Below, piece by piece: positions 31,519-42,700 of a stretch of 64,000 nt of DNA. Below the pieces are notes generated by a model. That model was not told the DNA's origin. It did no database searches and saw nothing but the letters and a program-made list of their open reading frames with translations. The DNA comes from Procambarus clarkii. Taxonomy: Eukaryota > Arthropoda > Malacostraca > Decapoda > Cambaridae. The first letter of the stretch is position 1. Each line of letters begins with the position of its first letter. Made by a program: the position numbers and the translations under genes. Location of the stretch: the NCBI RefSeq assembly GCF_040958095.1, contig NC_091165.1:28931378-28995377 (forward strand). The letters are read 5' to 3'.

Positions 31519-31718
31519 TGTCAGGATAAGGACTTGGGATGGGACGGGGGAGAAAGGAATGTTGCCCAACCACTTTAAATGGTCGGGGATTGAACGCCGA
31601 CCTGCATGTAGCGAGACCGTCGCTGTGCCGTCCAGCCTAAATAGCTTGAGATACTTTGAGCTCTGTAACTATTTCATTCACTCGCAGATATTGTGCTCTA
31701 CGAAAATTTTGCTATTCA

Positions 31719-31980
31719 GGGGTCAGATTCACGAAAGCACTTACGCAAACACTTACGAACCTGTACATCTTTTCTCAATCTTTGGTGGCTTTGTTTCCAA
31801 TTATTAAACAGTTAATGAACTCCGAATCACCAGGAGGCTGTTTATAACAATAACAACAGTCGAATGGGAAGTTTTCATGCTTGTAAACTGTTTAATAAAT
31901 GCAACGAAAGCCGTCAAAGATTGAGGAAAGATATACACGTTCGTAAGTGCTTACGTAACTGCTTTCATGAATCTGGCCCC
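31719..31980. mobile_element. 262-bp palindromic MITE
   Basis: Terminal inverted repeats of about 65 bp start GGGGTCAGATTCACGAAAGC and end with its near complement (GCTTTCATGAATCTGGCCCC). There is no coding capacity. A second copy of exactly the same length lies at 58553-58814. I see no clear target-site duplication, so the superfamily is not assigned. Confidence 0.85.
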
Positions 31981-32019
31981 AGGTTAGTACACTAGATCAC
32001 ATCCCATTTTTTTCCATAT

Positions 32020-32340
32020 TTGACCAGGTGTCGCAGGTACCAACCATCTCACAAGATAGTTGGTACTTGGGCTGTCTCAGGCCAACCATCTTACCATCTT
32101 GTGAGATGGTTGGTCAACTTAATATTGATTGTTAATAACAAAAGCATAAATAATTAAAGTATCGAAAAGTTTTTTATATATAATTTTTTTAAATTATGCT
32201 TAAATGACACGTTAAAATACAATAAGATTAGTAAGAACTAAGGTGAGGTGAACTCCACACATAACTCAATTAAGTCTGAATATTCTAGTTGTAAACTATG
32301 TGAAAAGGAGCAGCATATTATCCTTTAATTTTTTTTAAAT
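32020..32340. other. unannotated with small inverted repeats
   Basis: CCAACCATCTCACAAGAT at 32042 and its complement near 32100 form a fold-back. No gene. Confidence 0.4.
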
Positions 32341-32461
32341 TAAAGGATAATTTATAAAAAAAATTTTATTAAACAAGCTTAGGTATACACAGCAATGTGC
32401 TGCTACCCTAGTATATGAAAGATTACAGTGTAGATAAAAAATAAGCTATAAGTTCATCTAA

Positions 32462-32750
32462 TAGTCTCCGTGGTGTAGTGGTAAGACACTCGCCTGGCGT
32501 TCCGCGAGCGCTATGTCATGGGTTCGTATCCTGGCCGGGGAGGATTTACTGGGCGCAATTCCTTAACTGTAGCCTCTGTTTAACGCAACAGTAAAATGTG
32601 TACTTGGATGAAAAAACGATTCTTCGCGGCAGGGGATCGTATTCCAGGGACCATAGGATTAAGGACTTGCCCGAAACGCTACGCGTACTAGTGGCTGTAC
32701 AAGAATGTAACAACTCTTGTATATATCTCAAAAAAAAAAAAAAAAAAATA
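32462..32750 (+). mobile_element. full-length SINE-B with tRNA-derived head and poly(A)
   Basis: The head GTCTCCGTGGTGTAGTGGTA (A box), GACACTCGCCTGGCG and the B box GGGTTCGTATCC is followed by GGAGGATTTACTGGGCGC, the conserved block CCCGAAACGCTACGCGTACT and AGTGGCTGTACAAGAATGTA, and a run of about 18 A. It shows that the headless copies at 17957 and 34158 are 5' truncated. Confidence 0.9.
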
Positions 32751-33116
32751 TTCCCATCTCACAAGATGGTTAGTCATACATGGAATCAGGGGAGAAAATG
32801 CCTGCCTCAATACAAAAATAAATCAACTCTGATTAAAAACATGAAATGTATGGCTTATCTATTAGCCTTCACTAGAAAAATCTGGGTACATGATAAGAAT
32901 ATCTTCCAGTATTCCTGACTGTATGAAGTAATTGCAGAGCTCAAAGTACCTCATACCATTTGGTTTGAAGTCACTTATAACAGGGCAATTACAGATATAG
33001 TGTTGGAGAATATGTCCCCAGCTCTTGTTCACATAGTTTTCAATAGGAATGTTCATTATTGGGGGAGATTCATTACCTGCAGTCACCTGCCATAGATATC
33101 GATATCCCAGCCTAAT

Positions 33117-33292
33117 TAAAAAAAAATAAAAATAAAATGTTTATTTAGGTAAGGTACATACATACAATAAGTTTTTACAAAGATTGGTTGACTTATAGGT
33201 AGAGCTAGTACATACAATGCCTAAAGCCACTATTACGCAAAGCGTTTCGGGCATTTTGCAATTTCGGGCAAAAATTCGGGCAATTCTGGCAG
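33117..33292 (-). mobile_element. SINE-B relative splitting the LINE
   Basis: The minus strand reads TGCCCGAAACGCTTTGCGTA, ATAGTGGCTTTAGGCATTGT, TACCTTACCTAAATAAACAT and an A-rich tail. The core block CCCGAAACGC is shared with SINE-B, the 3' part is different, so this is a sister subfamily. Confidence 0.75.
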
Positions 33293-33600
33293 TTACAATG
33301 CCACACTGTCTAGTGGATGTTTTATGCTGCCCGTACATATAATTCTCGGTTCTATACATGTCACGGCGCTTTATAGTCGTGCTTTCTGGCCTTTGTGTGT
33401 CAGTGACTGCTCTTCTGTTTTCTCCTAATTTTCTGAAATATTGCGGCTTTTACAGCAGAGATTGGAATGCCCATATCCAATTCAATTTCAAGCTTAACAC
33501 ATGCAGTTTTAGCTGCCTTGTCTGTGTCTTCATGCTGGACAACACCTATGTGAGATGGTATCTATACAAATGAGAATATGAAACTGTTTCTCTTTGTATT

Positions 33601-34157
33601 AATAATGGTGTGAAAAAAAAGGACACCAACCAAAGAAAACGTTGGTGTGAACACAGGAGCTCAACCGACCGTGGGGTCCGTACACTAACACAAATGTAAA
33701 CAAAACAGGTTAGTATTTGCTGGCGTACTATATCCCTTTGCACACGAAATATAGTTTATATATTTTATCCTTATAACGACGTATAAAACAATATGTTCAT
33801 TCATTGTGTTTTTAGATGAATTGAGCACAGTTCTCGGAGCCACTCTTTAGATAGGTCACTGTGCTCTCATGTGGCTCACCCCATACTCACTCTGCACGGT
33901 TGATACAGGACATTAGAGGGTAGAAATAGTTTAAGCTACTCTAACCTTTTGAGATAGTATTTTATTGTCTTAATAAACGTACTTGAACTTGATACAGTAC
34001 AGTACATCAGTCAACAACAATTAACTGTATGTACTAAGCACTAGAATCTTACCTATATGAGGCATTATATTACGATTTGCAGTATTGATTGAAGGTCAAT
34101 ATGTGAACTGTATCAAACTGTAGTTCACATCTTGAACTGCCACATATTTGCTGCCGC
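33601..34157. other. unannotated
   Basis: No supported gene. A short SINE-like stretch GAAATAGTTTAAGCTACTCT lies near 33925. Confidence 0.4.
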
Positions 34158-34270
34158 TACTACGCCCGAAATGCTATGCGCCTTAGTAGCTTTGCAAGAA
34201 TGTAAGGACACCAATGTTCTGTACTCTCACAAACCTATTGTACCTTCTTCTATATAAATAAATAAATAAT
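34158..34270 (+). mobile_element. SINE-B 3' part with (ATAA)n tail
   Basis: GCCCGAAATGCTATGCGCCT, TAGTAGCTTTGCAAGAATGT and TATTGTACCTTCTTCTATAT, then AAATAAATAAATAA. Confidence 0.8.
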
Positions 34271-34723
34271 TATACACTCTGGTCTAGACTGCCAGGAGTA
34301 ATGAACATAGGATCTATGGTTAGGATAGGATAAGCATCAGATGCATTACCAAAGGCTAAAGGAGTCAGATTACTTCATACTGGATCTGTTCATCAACATA
34401 TTCATAACTTAACATAACAATGTATATATATATATACTTTTTTATTTTTTATTTTTTTAGTTTATACATTGACATGAGACTTTAACATTCACATGCAATA
34501 CAGAAAAAAAGAATGTTCAAAACAGTTGGAATACTTTTACAATGACCTCCCCTCCTTCCCTTTACTCTGCTCCTCTCACGCTACCTGTATAGCCCATAAA
34601 TAACTTTCTAATTTAGCTGTGTCTCACAGAATCTGCATATGAGACTCGACCACAGCAAAGAACTTCAAACCCATCATCACTCGGCAATAACCAGCTATCA
34701 CAACTATAAAAATTTTTGCTATT

Positions 34724-34977
34724 TGGGAGCCGGTCGGCCGAGCGGACAGCACACTGGACTTGTGATCCTGTGGTCCCGGGTTCAATCCCGGGCGCCGGTG
34801 AGAAACAATGGGCAGAATTTCTTTCACCCTATGCCCCTATTACCTAGCAATAAAATAGGTACCTGGGTGTTAGTCAGCTGTCATGGGCTGCTTCCTGGGG
34901 GTGGAGGCCTGGTTGAGGACCGGGCCGCGGGGACACTAAAGCCCTGAAATCATCTCAAGATAACCTCAAGATAAGAA
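34724..34977 (+). mobile_element. full SINE-A copy
   Basis: Head GGGAGCCGGTCGGCCGAGCG with B box GGGTTCAATCCCGGG, body TAGGTACCTGGGTGTTAGTC, TGAGGACCGGGCCGCGGGGA and tail CTCAAGATAACCTCAAGATA. It is the best reference copy for the family in this window. Confidence 0.92.
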
Positions 34978-34979
34978 GA

Positions 34980-36186
34980 TCATACATTCCATACATTCTT
35001 TTGTGCTCTTTACACTTACAAAGCGCTACTTTGTCCTTCAATGTTAACCCTAACTATGAACTCTTCCAAGGTGGATGTACTGTACTAGAATCTGAATATT
35101 GGTCAAGAAATAAATATTTCTGACATTTTTCAAGTGTGATTAAATCTATGCAAGTGCACCATGCAATAATGACACCAGTATTTTAAATATGTTACTCCTA
35201 TTCTAATTTAGTTAAGAATTTAGAAATATATTCTTTATTCTAAATCAAATGTAAAGCAAAAATGTATGTAATTTCTTTGCAACCGTACCCACACCATATT
35301 ATTATTCACATTGTCATGCAAATGCATTATTAAACCACTTTTATACAAGAACCTTGTGTTACTAATTCACCTACTACTGTACTTCTAACAATATAACTCC
35401 ATCAGTATGATTTCTCATTGTACCCATCTTTTCCTATTACTCGTGTTATACTGTATAACCATTACCCAGATTTGATCAACAGTATCTCCCGATCATGTTA
35501 ATTATTAGATGCTCACTAGTTTAATTACTTTGTTAAAATTGATTATTAACTTTATATAGTATTACAGTACTGCAAATTCTCAATGCATACTTCAATCACT
35601 AGTTTTTGGTACTTTAAGATTGATTGTGCTTATTTTATATTAAATAGCAATATAGATTCTCTAGGTATTCCTTGACACTTTTTTTTTTTTAGCTGTTAAG
35701 GCTTTCGTTAAATGCTGTGTTTTGTAGTTGGTCTTTATGAGGATGTGCCATGTAGCATGACACAAAAATTTGCTTTAAGCCCATTGTACTTTCTTGTAAA
35801 TATCTAAAATGCAAAACGAAATGAGTTTTTGTGTTTGAGTTTAAAAAATAAAGCTTATTTACGCTGTTGTTTTAATTCAAAGTTAGATTATGTTCCAGTC
35901 ACCTGGGCTGTATGGGTCTCGAACCATGGACCCCCACGCGTGTGAGGCCGATGCTCTATCTATATTTTATTTTGATTATTTTGATTTAATATTTCTTCCA
36001 TAATTAATTCCAAGTATTGTATGTTATATACATTTATTTCTTGCATAATGCCTTTATTTGCTTTATTCTAGAAATTAAAATTTTTTGATAATGCTTAAAA
36101 TTTTGCTTACTTCCTTTAGCTTTTAGTTCTTTTGTAGATGGAAACATGCAATAAATATATATTACATTTGAGTTCATTTTTTTCAG
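34980..36186. other. upstream region of MTERF3
   Basis: AT-rich, with no promoter element I can defend. A tRNA-type SINE head on the minus strand lies near 35895-35955 (GGGTCTCGAACCATGGACCC). The acceptor TTTTTTTCAG|GTACACCATG at 36186/36187 implies at least one untranslated exon somewhere in or before this stretch. Confidence 0.5.
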
Positions 36187-36193
36187 GTACACC

Positions 36194-36714
36194 ATGAATA
36201 ACATACGAAGCAAAGTGTTTGGTTCACTAATTAGTGCAAAACCAGCGTTTAGTTTATGGACACAAAATATGAGAACACGAAACTTAACAAATATAGGCTA
36301 TATACAGAATTCAGTGGTGTTAAATACAAATGTATTCAATCGAAACAATGTTTTTATGGGTAATAGCCTGCTTGTTCAGAATATTTGTTGTGTAAATGAA
36401 TGTAAATACTATAGCAAAAATGAAAATAATTGCTCAGTGAGTTCAACTCTAAAGAACAATGATGCAAGCATAGTCATAACAAATAACGATGCTCGTACGC
36501 TCATGATTCAAGATGATGTGTGTGATTCTCTGGCATCTGGGCAAGAGGGCAGCTTACCCATGAGTGGTGAAGAAGGTAACTGGTCCTCGGAAATGAAATG
36601 GATAATGAGCCAAGAAACCAAGGATGTTCTTTGCCCCCCTAAAGACCTCTCAGATATTGATGGTTTAACTCCAGATGTGAGGCCGTCATTCAACTTTGCT
36701 GCATATGTGAACAA
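36194..36714 (+). CDS. MTERF3: MTERF3 exon 1 (targeting peptide and variable N-terminus)
   Basis: Residues 1-173. A basic start (MNNIRSKVFGSLISAKPAFS) is followed by a poorly conserved region, then LTPDVRPSFNFAAYVNK, which begins the conserved part. It ends in phase 2 at AACAA|GTAGGA. Confidence 0.95.
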
Positions 36715-39700
36715 GTAGGAAAGAACAATTGTATATGTTTTCTCAGTTATATAATGTTTATACTAATTATTCATGATTTATTACATAAAGCTTACAGTGC
36801 ATATTGTGAAACTATGAGTTAACTTAATTTTAGCAGATATTGCAACTGTAATCTGTTAAATAATGAGAATCAATATAGTTCTGAGATATAAGAAGGATAT
36901 CTTGTATAGTATCTGCTTTTGAAGTAAAAAAAAAATAAAGTGTTTATCCCTCTCAATAACAGTACAGGACTGTAGTTCGTACAACTGATTTTACATTTGA
37001 TACATGACATGCAAATGCCAGGTTTGGTCTTTTGATTCCACACAATTATCCTGTGGTTTATGCACGTTTTGGATTATATTTTTGTATCATGCATTCTGTA
37101 CTTCATTTTGTACAGTACAATACTGTATTTGTAGCCAGAAAGTGTGTGTGTGTGGGGGGGGGGAAGAGATGTTTGTATTTAATAATAATGTTCCAGTAGG
37201 TGGTTCATTGAGAAAAAAAAAAATGTTTGAAGGACTTTGGAATGCATTCTGATTTTAACCTATTGTCAGATAACTCCAGTCTAGTTGATGGGCATGATTG
37301 CTAAACACAGGATGATTTGTGTGATTCCAATGAAAGTGTGCCAGGTTGTTCTGGATGTATATAATCATGAAGGATGTAATATCTCTCCAACTTTTCTCCA
37401 TATTCACACACGTAGATGTAAGCATTTGAAATAGGCACAAAAAGACTAGGATAAAGTTGCCAGTCTCCGCACACTTGGTGGATTTGGAACATCAGTGTAC
37501 AAGCTTTTCGTGATACACAACTCCTTGGTCCATGGACTGGATGAGAGAGATGGTATTATGAGTTAGTGCTACGCACATCTTATTTTACCATCAGCTGAAG
37601 TTAAGGGTCAATAGTGGGGTGAGGTGGAGTATTATTCAGCCATAACAAAGACTGAATTTTACTTAACCTCCCTCTGTGCTCCTCTATTAGATTTTCTTTA
37701 TCTTCTTTATAACACAAAATTGTTTAAATCATAATATTTTGCAGATTATTGTCTGATTGCTCAAAAAAAATTGTAAGCTCTTGATTTTTGCAGCCTTTCC
37801 AGTGACTGCATATGTGGTTCTGTATGTGTGCCATCTCCATTTATACATGCCATGGCTGACAATCTGCCTTTATAACTTTACAACCTGTCACTCTCACCTC
37901 TCTTTTAATAACTAAAGATTTATCAGGGAAATTCTTCCAATACAAACCAGTTTCATTAGCTTTGTAAATTTCAAACCAATATATATATATATATATTGCT
38001 TTATATATATATATATTGCTTGAAAATGTTTAAGTTTTTCATTCTTGAATAACTCAACACTACTTTGATTGGCACTCAATGATTTGGAAGTGAAGGGCAT
38101 ATAATCTTGCAATGCAGAACTGAAAGTATTCTGCGCTTTCCTTTTGATACGCATCTAGTTTGTATCTTTCCCAAATATTCATTCCATGTCTTATGATTTA
38201 TTTGTTGTGGGTTTAGAGCTCTTCTGTAGCTCAGCAATAGACCACGCTTTTGACCTAATAATTTGATCATTCTTCCTCATGACCTCAACCTTATTGAATC
38301 TTATTATATATTGAACACCCATAAGAACATAAACACAATTAACAGAGCAAGTCATGAGAGGATGATATATTTTGCTCAAGGGTGAGCTTAATTAGTCTAC
38401 AAAAGAATTTCTTGTTATTGTCGATGGGAAGAATTATTTAAAAGAAATTTAATCTTTAGATGCTTTAGCCCATGTTTATATTTGTAATATGTATTAAACT
38501 GCTTGGCTATATTTAACTTGTCCATGGAAAAATTTTGCTATATATGGAGCAGAGAGGATATTTGTCCTGCAATCCTGGCTCCTTTTGCTTGACTCTGCAT
38601 TCAAGTGACTTCTTGGTGCACTGCTCAATCTTTTTACTCTTTACACTTTTCAGTGTCTTGCTTATCGATTATGTCTCTTCACCCTAGTTATTTTCCCCTT
38701 TACAGGTTTAACTATTTTTGTTTTTCCATGTATTTTTAAGATATGATGGGCAATTTGAAATAATAATTATATCTCTCTATAGGTTATATAAGAATGATAA
38801 AAATATAATAGTGTCTGATGCACTCTGCTAATTTCAGATCCCACATGCTACAAGAAATGGTAAAACTTGGGGTGGACCTCAGTAAGTGGGAAAAGCGCAA
38901 GGGCATTGGCTCATTCATCCTCAGGTTGGAATTTGAGAGGGATATGAAGCAACATATAGTGTAAGTTATAAAAGTTAAATGTTTTTTAGTAAAAAGATTT
39001 GTTCTTACACAGGTATAAAGCCTGTTTTGGTGTTCATGGAGGTCCAGCATTTATATCTGATCTCTGTTTGGCAATACCACACTTGAGGTTCTTTGTAGGA
39101 ATATAGTTCAACTTCTTACATCTGAATGTCCATAAAACGTATACTTCCAAACGGCATACAAAATTTGCTGTCCGATTTCCACTTTGAAATCTGATTTCAA
39201 TCTGGATTCATGGACAGTATAGTATAATTTTTTCCAGCTGAATGTATTGATTTGCTACTTTTATTATTTTACTTTAAATAATACATATTATTTAAGAAAA
39301 AAAACTGAGCCTAAGCCTAAGGAATCAGTTGCTTCCTTAGGCAAATTCTGCCTCCCTGCAGGGTCTTTCTCCCTCAACCAGGGTCAAAAGGACCCTCTCA
39401 TTGACCCTGCCAACCCAAACAGTAAGAAAGACACTGTAGAATTTTCAGTCCTGCTGGAATGATAAGCACATGGCACTTTTTTCTACACATAAGACTGGAA
39501 ATTCTCAATGCAACCAGGAATGACATGCGTGAAGGTACATATTTCTACATTCAGTAAAGTCACAAGTTAATGCGTTCAAATGGAACTTACCTCATAAGGA
39601 GCTCCTTTCTTTACCAGATAACCAAGAATCTGGTCTTGGAGTTAGGCATGTGGGCTACACATAGGCACATATTAGGATGTTCAGTTACAGCATATCAGGG

Positions 39701-42700
39701 TCTCCCTTGAACTCTCTCTCTCAGGTGTCACCCGAGTTTTACCCTGGGCTTTCATCTCACCAGGGAGCCGCCAATAAAAAAAAATAATAATAATATCCGT
39801 CTTTCACACCTCTACTATTAACACTGACAGAGTACACACTGGAGAGTCATTCAAAACTGGACTTAAATATGGAGAAGGGGGTCAACATCATACTATTGGG
39901 GATTCGGCTCAGAACTGGCGTACAGTATACAGTAAACCTCTCACTTCCAAGTTTTATCAAAGATGCTCATCCGTGACTTATCTCCTCCTTGGTCACAAAA
40001 ACGGTTTCTTGCGCTATTTAATTTCCCTGACTCTTCACTGTGGTCAGGTGGGTGATTAACTCTCAGTGTGTGTGTGGGGGGGGGGGGAGTCCTACATCGT
40101 GAGGCTACATGGGGGTTCATAACAAGCACAGCCTACCCTGGCTGTGCAAGATCATGTCTATGTGACCAGCGGGACCATGCCTCATTAAGCAGCCAATTCT
40201 CCTGCTTAGCAAGAATATTTTCATGTCCAGTTTAATTAATTTTGTTGGGGACAGGATGCCTGTGTATATGTTAGGTTTGTATCAAGGTTTCCCTATGGCC
40301 AAACATCTGATTATTTGGCTTGCTTTTTACACAGGTTAAATGTGTGTTGAAAATATAAAAAGCCACAAATGTTAAATGTTTGGAGTTAAAACTCTAAAAC
40401 CAACCATAATGATTTTTATTTGTAAACTTTAGAAATATTGCTACCCACAGGTTTTTGCATGATGTGGGTGTTGCAGCAGAAGATCTTGGCCAATGGCTGT
40501 CTATTAACCCAATGATATTTAAAGAAACATTAGATGATCTTCATGCTCGTTTGAACTATCTCCATTTAATGAACTTTACTCAAAATCAGATTACTCGAAT
40601 CATATCCAGGAACCCTTACTGGCTACTCTTCAGGTAAGACTCATTTAAAATGTATTAAAATAAGGGCAAATTTGGGAATCCATTTATCAGGATAATTGTT
40701 TTTAATACACTTTCAAAGTAATCACTCTTACACAATTCGACCATCTTGGGACAGAAAGAGTTCAAACATAGGATTGAAATTGGGTATTGGATTATTAACT
40801 GCTACCGTAGCAAAATATTTGGTTTATGATTGAAAATATATCACAATTCCTGTTATGAAAATAATACTGTATATTGCATATGGCTACTCAAAAAGGGTTG
40901 AGGTGTTGTTTCACATATAATCATGGAATGATGTCTAAGTGAGTATGGTGGTGGTGGTGTTAATTGCATGAGACGTGAATTTTGGTAAAGTTGGGACTTC
41001 AACGGAGGAGTTAGGTCGAGATACTGGGGGTTCCAGAGTTACTTGGAGGAAGGATATTAGGTTCTTAGATGACAGCTTTCATTGCAACTCTTGAAAAGAA
41101 ATTTGTGTTACTTGTTTCATGACTTGTCTTTCAATACTCAAAACTTATTTATATACAGTATACAGTAATTCTAAAGTTTATCATGTGCCGAGTACTAAAA
41201 TTGGTATTTACTGAACGTTAGTATAATGTACATTGAAGATGGTTCTTAATATCCTCCATGCTTTTTATATTTAATCCAGTTATATAATTGCAGCAATACA
41301 ATGAAAAAGTTAAATTACATCTTCAGCTTAATAATGCTACACATTTTGTGACTTGATAAATATTTTAAATGTTATTTTAATATTCATGTATTATAATTTC
41401 TTATTTTTGTGAATGATACAGTGCACTGTATACATAAGAATTGTATGATTAGATTTTTCCACGTATTTATAAAGAATAAATAAAAAAATACTTTGATTTA
41501 CAAACTTAATTTTGTAACCTCTTTATCTCTTACTTAAATTCAAATATAAAATATTTGCAAAAATTGTCTGCAAAAACTTGTATTCATAAATAGTTGTACA
41601 TTTATTACCAAATTAGCTGATACAAAATTTCAGTACATTGTCTTGCCATTTAACCCCTTTTAGCTAATGGTTTGATGATATTTAATTTCATGTGATTTAA
41701 ATATTTGTATCTTGATTTCAGTAATATAAGAATAGACAACCGTCTGGGGTACTTTCAAAAATCCTTTGATTTGACTGGTGCTGAAGTGAGGTCACTGGCG
41801 GCCAAGCAGCCAAAATTAATCACACTTAACTTATACAATGTTCAGGTAACAATTATTTATATTTTGGTGTGGGTAAATGCATTGTCTACATATTATTTAT
41901 GTTCTTAAATTTGCAATAAGTTCATAAAAGATTGGCAATAATACCCTAATTGAACAAAAACCTTAAAATGGTTAAAATTTCAGTGCTGTAGCCCATTATA
42001 TTGAGGTTCCGTTGTATTACACTTGTGAATCACTAGTATGTGGATGATCAGACAACCTAGACATACGATGCCTCTGCTGCCACTCATATGGCAATACAAA
42101 TGGAAAAAAACAGCATCTGGAGTCACATAAGTAGGTTATAAGTGATTATAAATAAACATGAAAATTTAAAATATTTTTAGAGTTAAGTAGCAGTAGTGTC
42201 AGAAAAGAAGTGTATATACAGAACATAAAAAAATATTCAAAGGATGTGTTTATATTTTCAGCGTACATCTTTCGCTGTTGTAGAAGAGATGGGATTTACA
42301 GCGATAGAAATGAAGAGCCTGCTGTTAACAAAACCAAAATTGTGGATGGCACGTAGGTTATTTGAACAAATTTACCATTTACCCCTAATATAAATAAATC
42401 CACAAGGGCCGTGACGAGGATTCGAACCTGCATCCGGGAGCATCCCAGACACTGCCTTAATCGACTGAGCTACCCCTAATATATTTATGCGTGGAATGGT
42501 TAAATTTTTAAGAGATGCATATAATGCCTTTTTTAAGTTTATGCTCGCATGCTCCCACTTGGGCTGGATGGTAAAGCAATGGTCTCGCTTCATGCTGGTC
42601 GGCGTTCAATCCCTGACCGTCCAAATAGTTAGATACCATTCCTTCCCCCCCGTCCCATCCCAAATCCTTGTCCTGATCCCTTCAAAGTGATATACAGGTA

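Larger units (their letters stand above)
30838..31640 (-). mobile_element. SINE-C copy split by later insertions
   Basis: The body piece at 30838-30902 (GCCAAGCCATTACGACTATA on plus) and the remainder at 31401-31640 (GCACTTGGAAGG, AAGGACTTGGGATGGGACGG, GGGGATTGAACGCCGACC) are one SINE-C in minus orientation. It was opened at its TATATA by (TA)n growth and a Penelope-related palindrome, and again at 31424 by a mini-retroposon. Confidence 0.6.
32345..33600 (-). mobile_element. RNase H-bearing LINE, 3' end (copy C), with two SINE-B insertions
   Basis: Minus-strand pieces include YMYGQHKTSTRQCGIV, IRLGYRYLWQV, HYICNCPVISDFKPNGMRYF and ELCNYFIQSGILEDILIMYP, plus a 3' UTR with CTACCCTAGTATATGAAAG on plus. 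A full SINE-B sits in the 3' UTR (32462-32750) and another splits the coding part (33117-33292). It is older than copies A and B by its divergence. Confidence 0.75.

Noticed and set aside
34724-34800. tRNA gene at the SINE-A head (and at 32462, 42393, 23970)
   Set aside because: A and B boxes are present, but the acceptor stems do not close properly and each is joined to a SINE body or flanked by target duplications.
39247-39462. 71-codon frame in MTERF3 intron 2 (KTEPKPKESVASLGKF)
   Set aside because: No splice sites in phase with MTERF3, and no similarity to the family in this position.
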